A DNA stretch of 64,000 bases from positions 54,212,758 to 54,276,757 of the forward strand of contig OX485805.1 in assembly GCA_950295325.1 (NCBI GenBank). Direction: 5' to 3'. Position 1 is the first letter of the stretch; each line of letters opens with the position of its first letter. A program made the translations under genes and the position numbers. Below the pieces are notes generated by a model that did not search any database, was not told where the DNA came from, and saw only the letters and a program-made list of their open reading frames with translations. Positions 12,939-23,605 of this stretch are shown here, piece by piece. Source of the stretch: Polytrichum commune (lineage: Eukaryota > Streptophyta > Polytrichopsida > Polytrichales > Polytrichaceae).

Positions 12939-13427
12939 GGGCCACTTCACACACGAGCCAAGAGCCGTGACCACGAAGTTGTGAGAGCCCAAAAGAAAGT
13001 GTCCAGAGGCCGTCCCACGACACCTCCAAAATCATGTAGTGTGGTCACGGATCCTCAAATGTAGTGTGAAGCCATATGTGACCAGGCCCTCAATTAAATG
13101 TTATTTCAATGAACGTCTATTTATGCGGGTCCTCACACATGATAAAGTGTAATAAATCAACGGTTGTGAGCATTCGGAGTGCCATAGTCTCCCGGTTTTG
13201 TGTTAGGCCTACCTCCAAGAGGTGGTTTTTGAAAATAATCCAAGTGACCATGAAACATGATCCATTTGATACCATGTAGACTTTACATTCGTCTTGCATT
13301 CACATACTCCGTTGGTCCCTCAAGCATACTAGTGTGAAGTGAACTTGGACTGGCTCCACCTTTCCACCAATGAGAGTGCTTGAAGTGTAATGGTCACGGG
13401 CTCTCAATCTCATGTGTGAAGTGGCCC
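12939..13427. mobile_element. PIF/Harbinger (Tourist-like) MITE with TAA target duplication
   Basis: A 489-bp element with terminal inverted repeats beginning GGGCCACTTCACACA. The right end is the reverse complement of GGGCCACTTCACACATGAG. It is flanked by TAA at 12936-12938 and again at 13428-13430. Three-base T-A-A target duplications with GG-starting TIRs are typical of PIF/Harbinger MITEs. It has no coding capacity. A diverged relative lies at 18689-19030. Confidence 0.85.
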
Positions 13428-13524
13428 TAATAGCGTGCACTAAGACCAAGCACAGTTGTTCTTGGATGCAGATATAGACCCAAGAAAAATTGCCACTCAT
13501 CTTGCATTGCCCATACAAAAACTT

Positions 13525-14130
13525 ACTTCAACTGGTTATTTCTCAAACTTAACATTATTCTTGTTCATTGACTCCTTCTGAAATAATTTACCCTAACTTA
13601 CTTGCTTTAATATGGATCTCAATTGGTTATTTTTCAAACTAAACCAATTCATTTGTAACCACACTAAATACCCCTATTAGTGTGGGTGGAAAACTAGTGT
13701 GGAAGTAATTAGCGTGGGCCATGCTAATTTTGTAGTTAAGGTGTAATTAACATGGGTCCAAGACCCCGGGTCTTGCCCCAAGTCTTCATGAAGACTTCTG
13801 ACCAACACATTGAACATTAATTATAGGACAAAAGTAGAACAAAATAAAATGATCACCCACTTCAATTTTCTAGAAAACAATTATTGTGGCCCACACAAAT
13901 TTTCTACTAGAAATTTAGTGTGGGTTGAAAATTAATGTGGCCCACAATAATTCTCATTATCAAAATTAGCATGGGCTCTAGAAAATTACGGCCCACTCTA
14001 ATAGGACTATTTAGTGTACTTCCAATTCTTCCCGTTAACTGGCTCATTCTACAACAATTTACCATAGCTTACTTGCCTTAATACAAATGTCAATTGGTTA
14101 TGTCTTGAATTCAACTGGTTTATCTCTAAC
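13525..14130. repeat. Degenerate tandem repeat of TTATTTCTCAAAC type, interrupted by a MITE
   Basis: About three degenerate units, each with a CAACTGGTTATTTCTCAAAC-like core followed by a TTTACC..AGCTTACTTGC segment. The second unit is split by the inverted-repeat element at 13672-14016. Related units occur near 15540-15610 and in the inverted array at 54434-54925. Confidence 0.65.
13672..14016. mobile_element. Small inverted-repeat element (TIR CACTAAATA...)
   Basis: A 345-bp stretch bounded by imperfect inverted repeats of about 25 bp. The left end is CACTAAATACCCCTATTAG, and the right end reversed reads CACTAAATAGTCCTATTAG. No coding capacity. The CACTA start hints at a CACTA-type MITE, but no clean 3-bp target duplication is visible, so the superfamily is open. 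Confidence 0.7.
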
Positions 14131-14787
14131 TAGTTGATCGGTTTTAGCTCCCATGTTCAATAAAATAGTTTGTCTTATTTTGTTATATGGACCCTCACAT
14201 TCAAGCATGTATGCAGGCAGGTCAGCGAACTCTACATTGTTTTTCATCCATATATGCAATTTGCAAGCATGGGCAAGGCATTTCCCTACATTTGCATATG
14301 CATTGCAAGATGTAAATTGAAGAGCAAATGCAAATGCACATGGAGGGCTTGCTCTAAAGAGACAAACCTCCACTTGTATGCTCCCCAAGCCAGGTGGCCA
14401 AGGATCTGTTCCACGTCATGTCTACTTATGTAATTCCATCCATTGGGAAGGTGCATTCTACAAATTAAAACTTTGCAATGAAACATTATATACCTTGATA
14501 TTACTCTTTATTATAAATTTCCACTCCAAAATGGCATCAGAGACCCCAAGTTAGTGGACTCACTTAGAATAAATACGCTCTCAATCTAGGCGGACTCTGT
14601 TATCCAAGGGACTCTTCATTCTAACCATATCATTTCTACTTTCTCTAGGTACTACATGATTCCTACAACTACGAGGGTTATACCGCTTCATGTTACCCCA
14701 TCTCTCTACCTACATCCACTCGACTTCCTCACAACACATGGTCTTCTCTCCTCCAAAGTACTCACCATGTTACCGGTAGAATTACAC

Positions 14788-15322
14788 CATTTATGGTATT
14801 TAGTGTCACATGCGTAATAATGTCACCTATCCTATTTTGAGGTGTATGCTAGGTTACACTAATGGTGAACAACTTCATTATTGGTGTCACCTCATGACAC
14901 TTGACATTCAAGTGCACTTACTAATATCTTGGCATGAGTATGTTCGATAATGCCATGAGGTGTATGCGTATGTTACATAATAGTCTATAAGTTGACTAAA
15001 ATGTACATAAATGGCGTTTGATGTTAGTATGCTCAAGAATATATTTAATTTGCCTACTATAATGTAAACACATGGCACTTGCCATTAGTATGCTCAATAA
15101 TATCTTCCCCTTCCATACTAAAAAGCTAAACCATCATCTCAAGTATCCCAATGTGCTATGCTAATGTCATAATGTAAATATTTCTTCACTTATAAAAGTT
15201 ATTTATGAACTAACAAATAAATTAATCTTTGACAATTAGCAAACACGACACTTTGAGACCACTAGGCATCTAGTTTAAGCCCTTTGCAAATAGTGTATGT
15301 GACACTAAATACCATAAACGGC
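14788..15322. mobile_element. Fold-back/MITE-like element
   Basis: Inverted termini of about 28 bp share TTTATGGTATTTAGTGTCAC (14790 forward, 15320 reverse). The interior is AT-rich with internal repeats of a CACTTG..ATTAGTATG type and no ORF of note. The TIR core TATTTAGTGTCAC also occurs in the element at 23393-23605, so the two may be related. Confidence 0.65.
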
Positions 15323-17159
15323 ATAGTCCAACTTCTTGTAATCAATTACCCCTTCCTCTATCAAGTACATCTATACCTCCTTCTCATGGTAGACAACTTC
15401 GCTCAGTGTCCAAGGAGCTTCTTGGGCATAATTGATCAAAATCCTAGTGTTTCCAAGTCCAACCGGTTACATGTTGTGATCTTTTGGTGTTGCTTTATTA
15501 AACCGAGATACATTCCTCTAAGATGATGGATCATTTTCCTGAAGTCTTGAACTTCAAAAGGTTATTTCTCAAACCCAACAAATTCACCTGTAACTAAGTG
15601 GTCGGTTCTCCCCATTCATTGGCTTCACTACCTTACCATCTAAGGTTTTAGTTAGTAAGTTCTTTGAAGTCCAATACCCTTAGTACTATCTCAAGTTGAT
15701 CATCCTAAACATAAAACAACTCATTGTTTAGCTCTTGTTCGTGGCCCCTCATGATATAACAGTGGGATGCTCGAAAAGTTGCACATGAAGACTCAGATTC
15801 AGATTGAACTCCCAACATCCCACTATTGTATGATGCGAGCCCACGTTGTTGAGTAATGTTATGAACTACCGCATTTTGAACTGCTTACTCCTTATCCTAC
15901 AAAGAATATGATATATCGTTACTCGGCACTATCTTGTATCAACTTCTCTTCTTCTAAACTTGTATTGGTAGAACAACTCTTCAATTGCATTCCTTATCCT
16001 ACCTCTACCAAGTTATACCACATTCCCAATGCAACCTCCCTTACCTCATACACTCATCAAGTAGTATATTATATCACTTCAATCTTATACTTCAACTACC
16101 TTCTCTAAGATTAAGTTGCATAACAATTTTGTCCAGGGATCCTATCGTGTAAGTAAATAGTTCTTCACTCGTATTACAACACAACTAACTCTCCTATACA
16201 TTCAACACACAACCTTCAAGGATATAACCTCACACCTACACACACAATCATAGTATAACACAAGTCATCACTCCATACATTTTACAAAGAGGTAATCTCT
16301 TATAATATTCAACAAAATTGGTCACACTTGAACACGGTGTTCCTCTTCTTGAATCCTATCCTAAGCAAAGTCAAAGTTTCTTAATCACCACTTTCCTAAC
16401 CACACATTCTATTGGTAGTTCCTCTTCGACAAAAGTTATATCTATCCCTTATAACCCATTTCTTGCAATATTTTTTCTAGTGTCCAACCATTTCTAGCTT
16501 AGCTTCAAGCTATTATTTACCCTACCATGGTAAGATTAATATCTTACCATTAATAATAAGCCTAACATCTACCACGTACAACGGATAGATTACCCTCCAC
16601 ATAAGTTGAAGGTTGGAAAGGTGAGGGGTATCAAACAAAATGCGTGAAAACCATGGAAAATTTCCAAAGTGTAAAATTATTATGTAAGCTCGCATCTAAA
16701 TCAAACCTAGTAGAATATACAACATAACTACTTTACACACAACATTACCAAGCCTATACTTCCAGCTCCTTTTTTCAAATAGACTCATGAAGCAATCCTA
16801 CTAGGGCTACTATGAAATCCAACCCATGTTACAACTGCTACAATGGCCCAAACTTTCTTGCAGACCTACCTAGCAAGTCTTGGGCGAAGCAATTGTGCAA
16901 ACATAATTTATTATAATCTTTTATTTGAATTTATTGACAAGCTTGACCCTGGGAACAACCATTTGTCAATTCAAAGTGATGTAATGGACTAACTTTAAGT
17001 TGAGTATGGTTCATTTTGTAAGAGAGTCCCACTATATATGGGACATTATACCCATTTAATTCCCAACCTCACAATGCAAAAACCTATTGTTGAGTAATGG
17101 TATGCATTGCATTTACTATTCTTAGAGATCTTCAATTTTCCAAGTAACAATATAAGGTG

Positions 17160-17212
<53 letters not shown>

Positions 17213-17556
17213 CTATTAAGATTCAAATGTAATCACCATGAAATAATTTGTTGATCTTGTACGATTTGATTATGATTTTTTGACTTATCAATTTATTATT
17301 ACGCCTTTCAACTTTTTTGATTGAACTCTTGTAAGGTTATGATTAAAAAAGAAAAAAAGAAAAAAATTAGCTAGATTTTAGTAGAAAATTAAACAATGTG
17401 TATGTTGAACTATCTCATCCTTCAATAGAAAATTATGGGCTAAGATAATCTAAAAACTCTAACATAACATATCCATTAATTGTCCACTACGTTTGAGTTT
17501 CATTATGTGTAGGAGGGAATAGTGACAAGTTTGACTGACCATGCACATGCATTAAA
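15323..17556. other. No gene recognised; contains a (CA)n(TA)n microsatellite
   Basis: AT-rich sequence with chance ORFs only. A compound microsatellite of CA repeats followed by TA repeats lies at about 17163-17210. Confidence 0.5.
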
Positions 17557-17843
17557 CTCAGGGGGTTCACTGGCGAAAATCGTAGAACAACGTGCGATAA
17601 AAAATAGGGTCCAATATATTCATTGTAGATAAATTTTGGAAAAAAATGTACATGTAAAATAAGGGATTTTAAAATAATGAAACATGTTTACATGTAAAAT
17701 ACCATCACATATAATATTTTCAGGCTTTTTACATGTAAAATACCATCACCTTATAATCTTTTCTGCAAGGTAAATAACCCCCCCAATAAATAGGTCCCAA
17801 ACGCACGTGTATGCAAAATATAAGAGGGAGTGAACCCCCTGAG
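17557..17843. mobile_element. hAT-like MITE with perfect TIR and 8-bp TSD
   Basis: A 287-bp element with perfect 15-bp terminal inverted repeats, CTCAGGGGGTTCACT. It is flanked on both sides by the 8-bp direct repeat GCATTAAA (17549-17556 and 17844-17851). An 8-bp target duplication with short TIRs fits the hAT superfamily. It is non-coding. A longer inverted relative lies at 27132-27565 and an end fragment at about 27770-27895. Confidence 0.88.
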
Positions 17844-18688
17844 GCATTAAAATTGTGTGTGTGCATGTTTGTGTCTCTGTTATTCTTTTGTTTTTTTTTG
17901 GTTTTGCCTGACATGTAATAGTCACTTGGTAATTTGAGTAAGACATTGTGCAAGTACAAGCACATTGGGAGCACATCCTTACACCATGATCTAACCAAAA
18001 ATATTTAGTTATTTTGTGAAACTTGCCACTTGGAAAACACTACCATAGATTAAGAGTAGCTTTGAAGTTAGTTTTCTTTTAATCTTGAGATTTTCATAAA
18101 TGATCATGACAAAACAAATCGGAGTTTTATGAAGAAATAGCCGGAGAATATGTTGAGAACTTCTTCTTCTACATGGATCCGCCCCATCAATTAGACAACT
18201 TGTTATAGAAACAAGTTACAAAGTTAAGCTGCAGTATTACGTGAGGTAGAAGTGTGTTATTTGGATATTTTTTCTCCTTGTACTCACTAGGATATGAAAA
18301 GAGCAATTAGTGCAAGATGATTAATAAGTCCAAATCGTGCGCATAGCCATTTGCCTCATAGTTTTTGGAGCTCATATGAATATCTTATTCATCATGGTGG
18401 CTTAGGATGTCCTACGAACAAATACTTTATTCACTCCGGCCCCTAAAAGGGACCGGAGTTCTTCTTCTTCTTCTTCTTATTCATCATCAATTTACTGAAG
18501 ATTATTGTGCTCATTAAGTGGTTATATAGGTCCCCACCCCCACATCATGTTGAATCTTGAGTCCTAGAATGGTTAGCGTATTTTGAGCAAGCACTCCAAT
18601 CTCTTTTGACCACAAACTACTCAAATCTAGATTTCCGATTAAGTCTACTATTAATCAAGGCACATCTCCCTCAATCATAATAAAACTT

Positions 18689-19030
18689 GGGTCACTTCAC
18701 ATACAAACCAAGGGCTGTGACCATGTAATTGTGAGGGCTCCTAACTCTCGTCCAAAGGCTGTACGGTTGACATGGCCTGCTTGAATTTGCATTAGGCTTA
18801 CCTCTTGAAGATGGGCTTGATGCAAATTATGGTTGACCATGAAACATTACTTATGGTTTGCCATGTAGGAATCTATGTAGACTTTTCATCCATGATAATA
18901 TCTTTGGGCCTATAGGCTTCCACCTTCTACTGTCTACTTTGAAGTGAACTTGGATGCTCTCAGACTTTTCGACGAATGAGAGATCTTAGAATGCAATGGT
19001 CAAGGGCATTCAACCTCGTGTGAAATGGCC
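18689..19030. mobile_element. Diverged copy of the Harbinger-like MITE
   Basis: Starts GGGTCACTTCACATAC and ends with the reverse complement of AGGCCATTTCACACGAGG. Its internal segments (GTGACCATG, TAGGCTTACCTC, GTGAAGTGAACTTGGA) follow the same order as in 12939-13427. The target duplication is no longer clear. Confidence 0.7.
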
Positions 19031-20231
19031 TTTAGGCCAGCACAATTGTGTAAGATGATATGAGCATCACGCATTTCCATTGTCCCAAATCATTTCAGTA
19101 TTTTTCGTGGCAATACTCTGGCATGGATTAAACCTCAAGGCCTCACAAGATTTGAAGCCCAAATTAGGGATGGAGCATATTATTGTATCACACGCCAATG
19201 AAACTATACAAGCCCAAATGACCTCTTCTTTGCAAACACAAAATCTGCCATGAATCTATCTAATCCTACAAATACTTGGAAAAAAAATGCAAGGACCAAA
19301 TATGACCACTTAATGAGCACAAAGAATCTTCACTTTCATAATGGATATCTTATTCATATGAGGTCCAGAAATTATGAGGCAAATGGCTAGGGGCACGATA
19401 TGGATACACCATCCATTCCCAGTTTGATGTAGTCCGCTAACAGTGTCTCATAAACATCCAGTCTCTTTACTTTCTTTGTTGAGCTTGAATGTGGAAGAAA
19501 CTCAGTCTCCGACGATTACAGTTTTCAAAAAGCGCTAGTCGTCTAAATCTTTTGACTCTCCATTGGTGCTAATCTAAGACCCAACCATCTCAAACGTGAT
19601 GGATTTGGTGAATTTGTGACATACTAACGATCATGAACACTTCGAACCATCAAAGGTGTAAAGATCATTCTATCCCACTCAATCCATAATATCATTGTCA
19701 TTCCATTTCTGTAGCAAGGGTTACTTACTGATTGTTCACTTATAGTCACCAAAATCACAATAGACAACAAGCAATGAATGGAAATTTCTGTGCTTCCCAT
19801 TAAAACATCTTCCTAACATCTTGGGAAAAAATACTGCTACCCACAGGCTTCTCATGTGCTCTGTGCCTGACCCAAAGAAATGAAGAAGAACGCCCAAAAA
19901 CAATGTGACTTGGAAAGCTAATTGAGTTACCGGAGTACGATTTTCTTGTCAATCAATAGGTTCAAATAGCTTCAAAGCCATAACCATGACAAATTCTCCC
20001 CTTCAGGCCTTGTCGGAAAGATGAGTTTCAGCACTGTATGGTGGTCTCGCTTAATTCAAACCTATTCCACTATTTGCAAGTTGTTGCAACTGTGCTCCAA
20101 ATGCACAGGTGCTAAGCATCTCTAAAGCACAAAGCTCACACATTTCTGGCAGATTGAAAAATAACGATGGCTCAAACTGATCTCCGCTTACAACCATACA
20201 CAGATGAATGGTTTCTGAACCAAGTCAGAAA
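19031..20231. other. No gene recognised; 3' flank of the HMA gene
   Basis: AT-rich intergenic sequence. I see no recognisable ORF, RNA gene or element termini. Confidence 0.45.
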
Positions 20232-23043
20232 TTAGTAGTAGTTGCTGTAATGGTGGTCATGTGATGGCCGGCGCTGGTCATGGTAGCCCACAGGATGGGC
20301 AAAAGTGTGTTGGTTATTGCGGCTGTAATACGAATGGTCACGTGGAGGACTCAGCGTGTACCTTGCTGGACGGTGGTATGCAGACCCGTATGATGAAGCA
20401 CCATATGAGGTCACCGAGGAGGTATAGGGGCTGCTATATGACAGAATTTTTGACTTCCGCTTCACATGCTTCACTCGCTTCAACAATGCCTGTGGTGCAA
20501 TATTTCCCGAGACCGTCACAGTCTGATTTGGAACATCACAGTGCACACTGTACACACCTGTGGCACAGTATAAGAAAGCATTAGCTTGGATCTTCCTTGT
20601 AATCAACATGATTCCTAGAATTATGAATCCGGCCTCCGGCTGTAGTCAGGCTAAAGTCATCTTTCAATGAAGGAAAATAACATGAGCACAGAATTCACTG
20701 ACAGCATGTGCTACAAACCTAACAAACGAGCTCACATCTGAATCTAGGCATAAAAGTATGTTTTCTTTCTTGCGAAGTGAACGGTTACATGCATGCTGCT
20801 GTGTCAGTTCAAAGGAGACATGCATACTGTCAGCCGTATGAGCTGAAATTAGTTGAAATTTGTTCTACAAAGAATTTGCAGATAATGTGACCTTAAAAAG
20901 GCAAGCAATAACGACTATCCAACATATGTACCAAGGTTTGTCCAGTATATACACAGAAAATTTCAACTAGATGAAATACAACCTTCTAGCAAATCCAAGT
21001 CTACCACTTAGACCAAAAATCTCAAATGAACAGTATCTATGGCACAATAAGTTGTGTCTGCAGTTGCTTAATAATAGATATGTTGACAGGTACAATATCC
21101 ATGCACATCTTTAGATTTTCACATCGTCGACCATTTCACTGGTGAGACATACCATCAATTTCCAGCGCATCCTTAACCTTTTCCACGCATCTTTGACTAT
21201 CCATAGGCACTGTCAGTTGCACATCCTGCACAGTAAGCTCATACAGCGCTGGTCAATAAGTTACACGAGCAAACGTAGAGGGTAAAAGCGTACATATGTG
21301 CTTGATATACTTGGCTCTTGCATCTATGAAGTGGTATGCTGAGAACCATCGTACATACCGACAAGATTCTTACATGCAATCAACCTTTACGGAAACTTGG
21401 TAGAAGGTGGTCTCCCACTTGGTTAAAGCCTTCAAATATTAAAAGTACAAATATCTTGGAGATGACACGTGCACTTCCTTGTGACATTCGTTGACAATTT
21501 CTTTCTTGGCGGTTTTTCTATAATGGTAGAACTTACATCAAACTTCTAGCCTGCGGATTCCCCTGCGGATTCCCCTGCAGATTCCCCTGCAGATTCCCCT
21601 GCAGATTCCCCTGCAGTATGCACACAAGAAACATGCCTACTATCTCTACCAAAACGCAATAAGATGTCGCTTCTTCGCTTCTATGACAAGGAGAGCCAGA
21701 AAATGCTACAAAATCAACCAGACGCAATCCACTTCTGCTATCATGGCTAGAATGCAGCTCTTTACGTAACTACTGCTGGACGGATATGGAAAACTCCAAG
21801 ACATCTACAGTCTTCCTGCGCTCTTCCTAATCAGAGTGTGATGTTAATTGACGTGATTCAAAAATATAAAATCTGTGTTTAGGTTATTTCTGTGAAAAGG
21901 TTACTGGAATTCAAAATTCGAACAACAAAAGAAAACATGTCTATGACACGATGGCTATCAAAAGCAACAGCACCATTTACTTCAAGTCACAAGGTGTTCC
22001 TGATAGGCCTTCCGACGGTCTTCCTAACCACAGTATGATGCTAATGGCCGTAATTCTCGAAATTGTGAAAACAGTGTATAAAGTTGTTGAAATACAGAAA
22101 TTGAAATAGAAAAGGCAACCTTTGTAGGACACTATGACTATCAAAAGCAGCAGCATTCTTCACTTTAAGTCACAAGATGTTTCTAATTAGCCTTCCTGCG
22201 CTCTTCCTAATCACAGTGTGATATTAAGGGACGTAATTCTTGATATTATGAAATATGTGTGTAGGGTTATTCGAATACAAAAATTGAGTGGAAAGAAAAC
22301 ATTTGTAGGACACGATGGCTATCAAAAGCAACAGCATTCTTCAATACAAGTCACAAAGTGTTTCTGATTAGCCTGCGACGCTCAAAACCGAGCCTGGAAC
22401 TGACCTACTTCCCCAAAGCTTGTGAAGTAACAGAATCAACTGGTGGCAGAAAACTGCGTACGTTACTCTGCCTCATTCCGCAGTATTTGCTTCCATGTCA
22501 AGCCGAACATAATACTGAGGAAAATGGCTATGTCGAGCCAATGCTCGACAACAGCACCACCTAAAGATTGTAAGCTCCAAGATCTAGCATCCTGTCTTGT
22601 TCACAACCTAAATCCCCTCAATGCGGCCCGTGCGTGATAATCAAACACTGGAGACAATAACAAAGTTAAGAAGTCTCACAGGCAACATCGGAGCACCAGA
22701 GGTATGACGCAACGGAGCTCGACTATGTCGCTGGCTGTAATAATCATCGCCATCCGAGTAGTAATGTGGTCCTTGGTGACCTCCGCGCTGGTGACCATGC
22801 CCGTACTCATGGCTCCCATAGCCAACGCCGCCTGCAACGTACGTCACCGGCTCCGGCCTTCCATAGAACAACTGCAGCACACCAAATGCTTCTCATACGT
22901 CAAAATTCCAACACAACACTCAGAATCTAATCACAATGTGTCCTAAAAACTCCATAAAAACCGATAAAAGGAATAAAAACATCGTTGTGATCCGAGCGAT
23001 CGTGCTCCGCATGACTCACTTCGTCCATGGCCAGTCCCGACAT
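20232..23043 (-). CDS. Heavy-metal-associated (HMA) domain protein, HIPP-like
   Basis: Best-supported exons are 21225-21153 and 20557-20232. The acceptors are tgtgcag|G and gccacag|G, the donor G|gtatgt. Together they encode one HMA fold: a VQLTVPMDSQRC strand-loop, a helix (VEKVKDALEI), GVYSVHCDV, then QTVTVSGNIAPQALLKRVK. A short first exon at 23043-23020 (eight codons ending before gtgagt) fits in phase and gives 140 residues. A possible extra in-phase exon at 22871-22680 would give 204. HMA domains bind soft metals through CxxC, but here the loop is SQRC, so the first Cys is missing. The tail is His/Tyr/Ser-rich, and I see no C-terminal isoprenylation CaaX box. The family covers metallochaperone-like proteins. 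The domain is confident; the 5' structure and any metal role are uncertain. Confidence 0.75.
21421..22729. repeat. Repeat block R2, copy b (inside the HMA gene)
   Basis: Second copy of 2549-3842, lying between the HMA-coding exons and the putative first exon, hence within an intron. Its far end runs into the His/Tyr-rich exon-like segment at 22680-22871. It contains the same three ~190-bp tandem units at about 21819-22373. Confidence 0.8.
21551..21615. repeat. 12-bp minisatellite, about five units
   Basis: Tandem copies of GCGGATTCCCCT/GCAGATTCCCCT. The equivalent site in the other R2 copy (about 2690) has a single unit, so this array expanded after duplication. On the minus strand each unit ends CTGCAG, so several splice-acceptor-like AGs sit in tandem. 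Confidence 0.9.
22680..22871 (-). other. Exon-like segment resembling an HMA-protein tail
   Basis: A 64-codon open segment between a ctgcag| acceptor and a |gtgaga donor, phase 0 on both sides. It encodes Gly/His/Tyr/Ser-rich sequence (YGSHEYGHGHQ, GPHYYSDGDDYY) like the tail of the HMA gene next to it. It could be an alternative exon or the remnant of a tandem HMA paralogue. The R2 repeat boundary falls inside it, which favours a remnant. Confidence 0.45.
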
Positions 23044-23273
23044 GGTGCTGGAAGCTCAGTAAGTCGGTGCAGGAGGGCGTCTGGTATGTTAAGAGCCGGA
23101 TTGACAGGTATTGAGACTGAAAACTTCCTGAATTCCGCAAGAGAGTGGAGATCTGTGAAGAAATGAGTGAGGAATCCAGCGATGAAGGAACGATCGGCCC
23201 CGCACGAGTAGACAGGCAGTGTCAGAAAACTTCAACTCTTCACTGCCAGAGCGCGCATGAGGGGGGCGACAGA

Positions 23274-23306
23274 GATGGATGGATGGATGGATGGATGGAT
23301 GGATGA
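23274..23306. repeat. (GGAT)n microsatellite
   Basis: Seven to eight tandem GGAT units upstream of the HMA gene. Confidence 0.95.
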
Positions 23307-23392
23307 GAAGGTGGACGAGGATGATGAAGGATGTGGATGAAGCGGGGTCATTTTCGGAAACTGTTGTCTGGATTTCGTTCCACGACTATACC

Positions 23393-23605
23393 TACACTAA
23401 ATATGATATTTAGTGTCACTTATTATTTGGAATTACACAACACTATACCATTTTACCATTGATGAAATTTTTTATCAAATATTTTTTTGTTTTTTTATAA
23501 TATCCAAACAACCAATTTGACATTTTTTGGTAAAATATGTAGTAAATAAATATAGCATTGAGTAATTTCAAATAACAAGTGACACTAAATATCATATTTA
23601 GTGTA
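23393..23605. mobile_element. Small palindromic MITE (~213 bp)
   Basis: Inverted repeats of about 44 bp with two or three mismatches. Each arm is itself nearly palindromic (CACTAAATATGATATTTAGTG). If the element proper starts at CACTA, a TA dinucleotide flanks both ends. The superfamily (Tc1/mariner or CACTA-like) is unresolved. No coding capacity. Confidence 0.8.
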
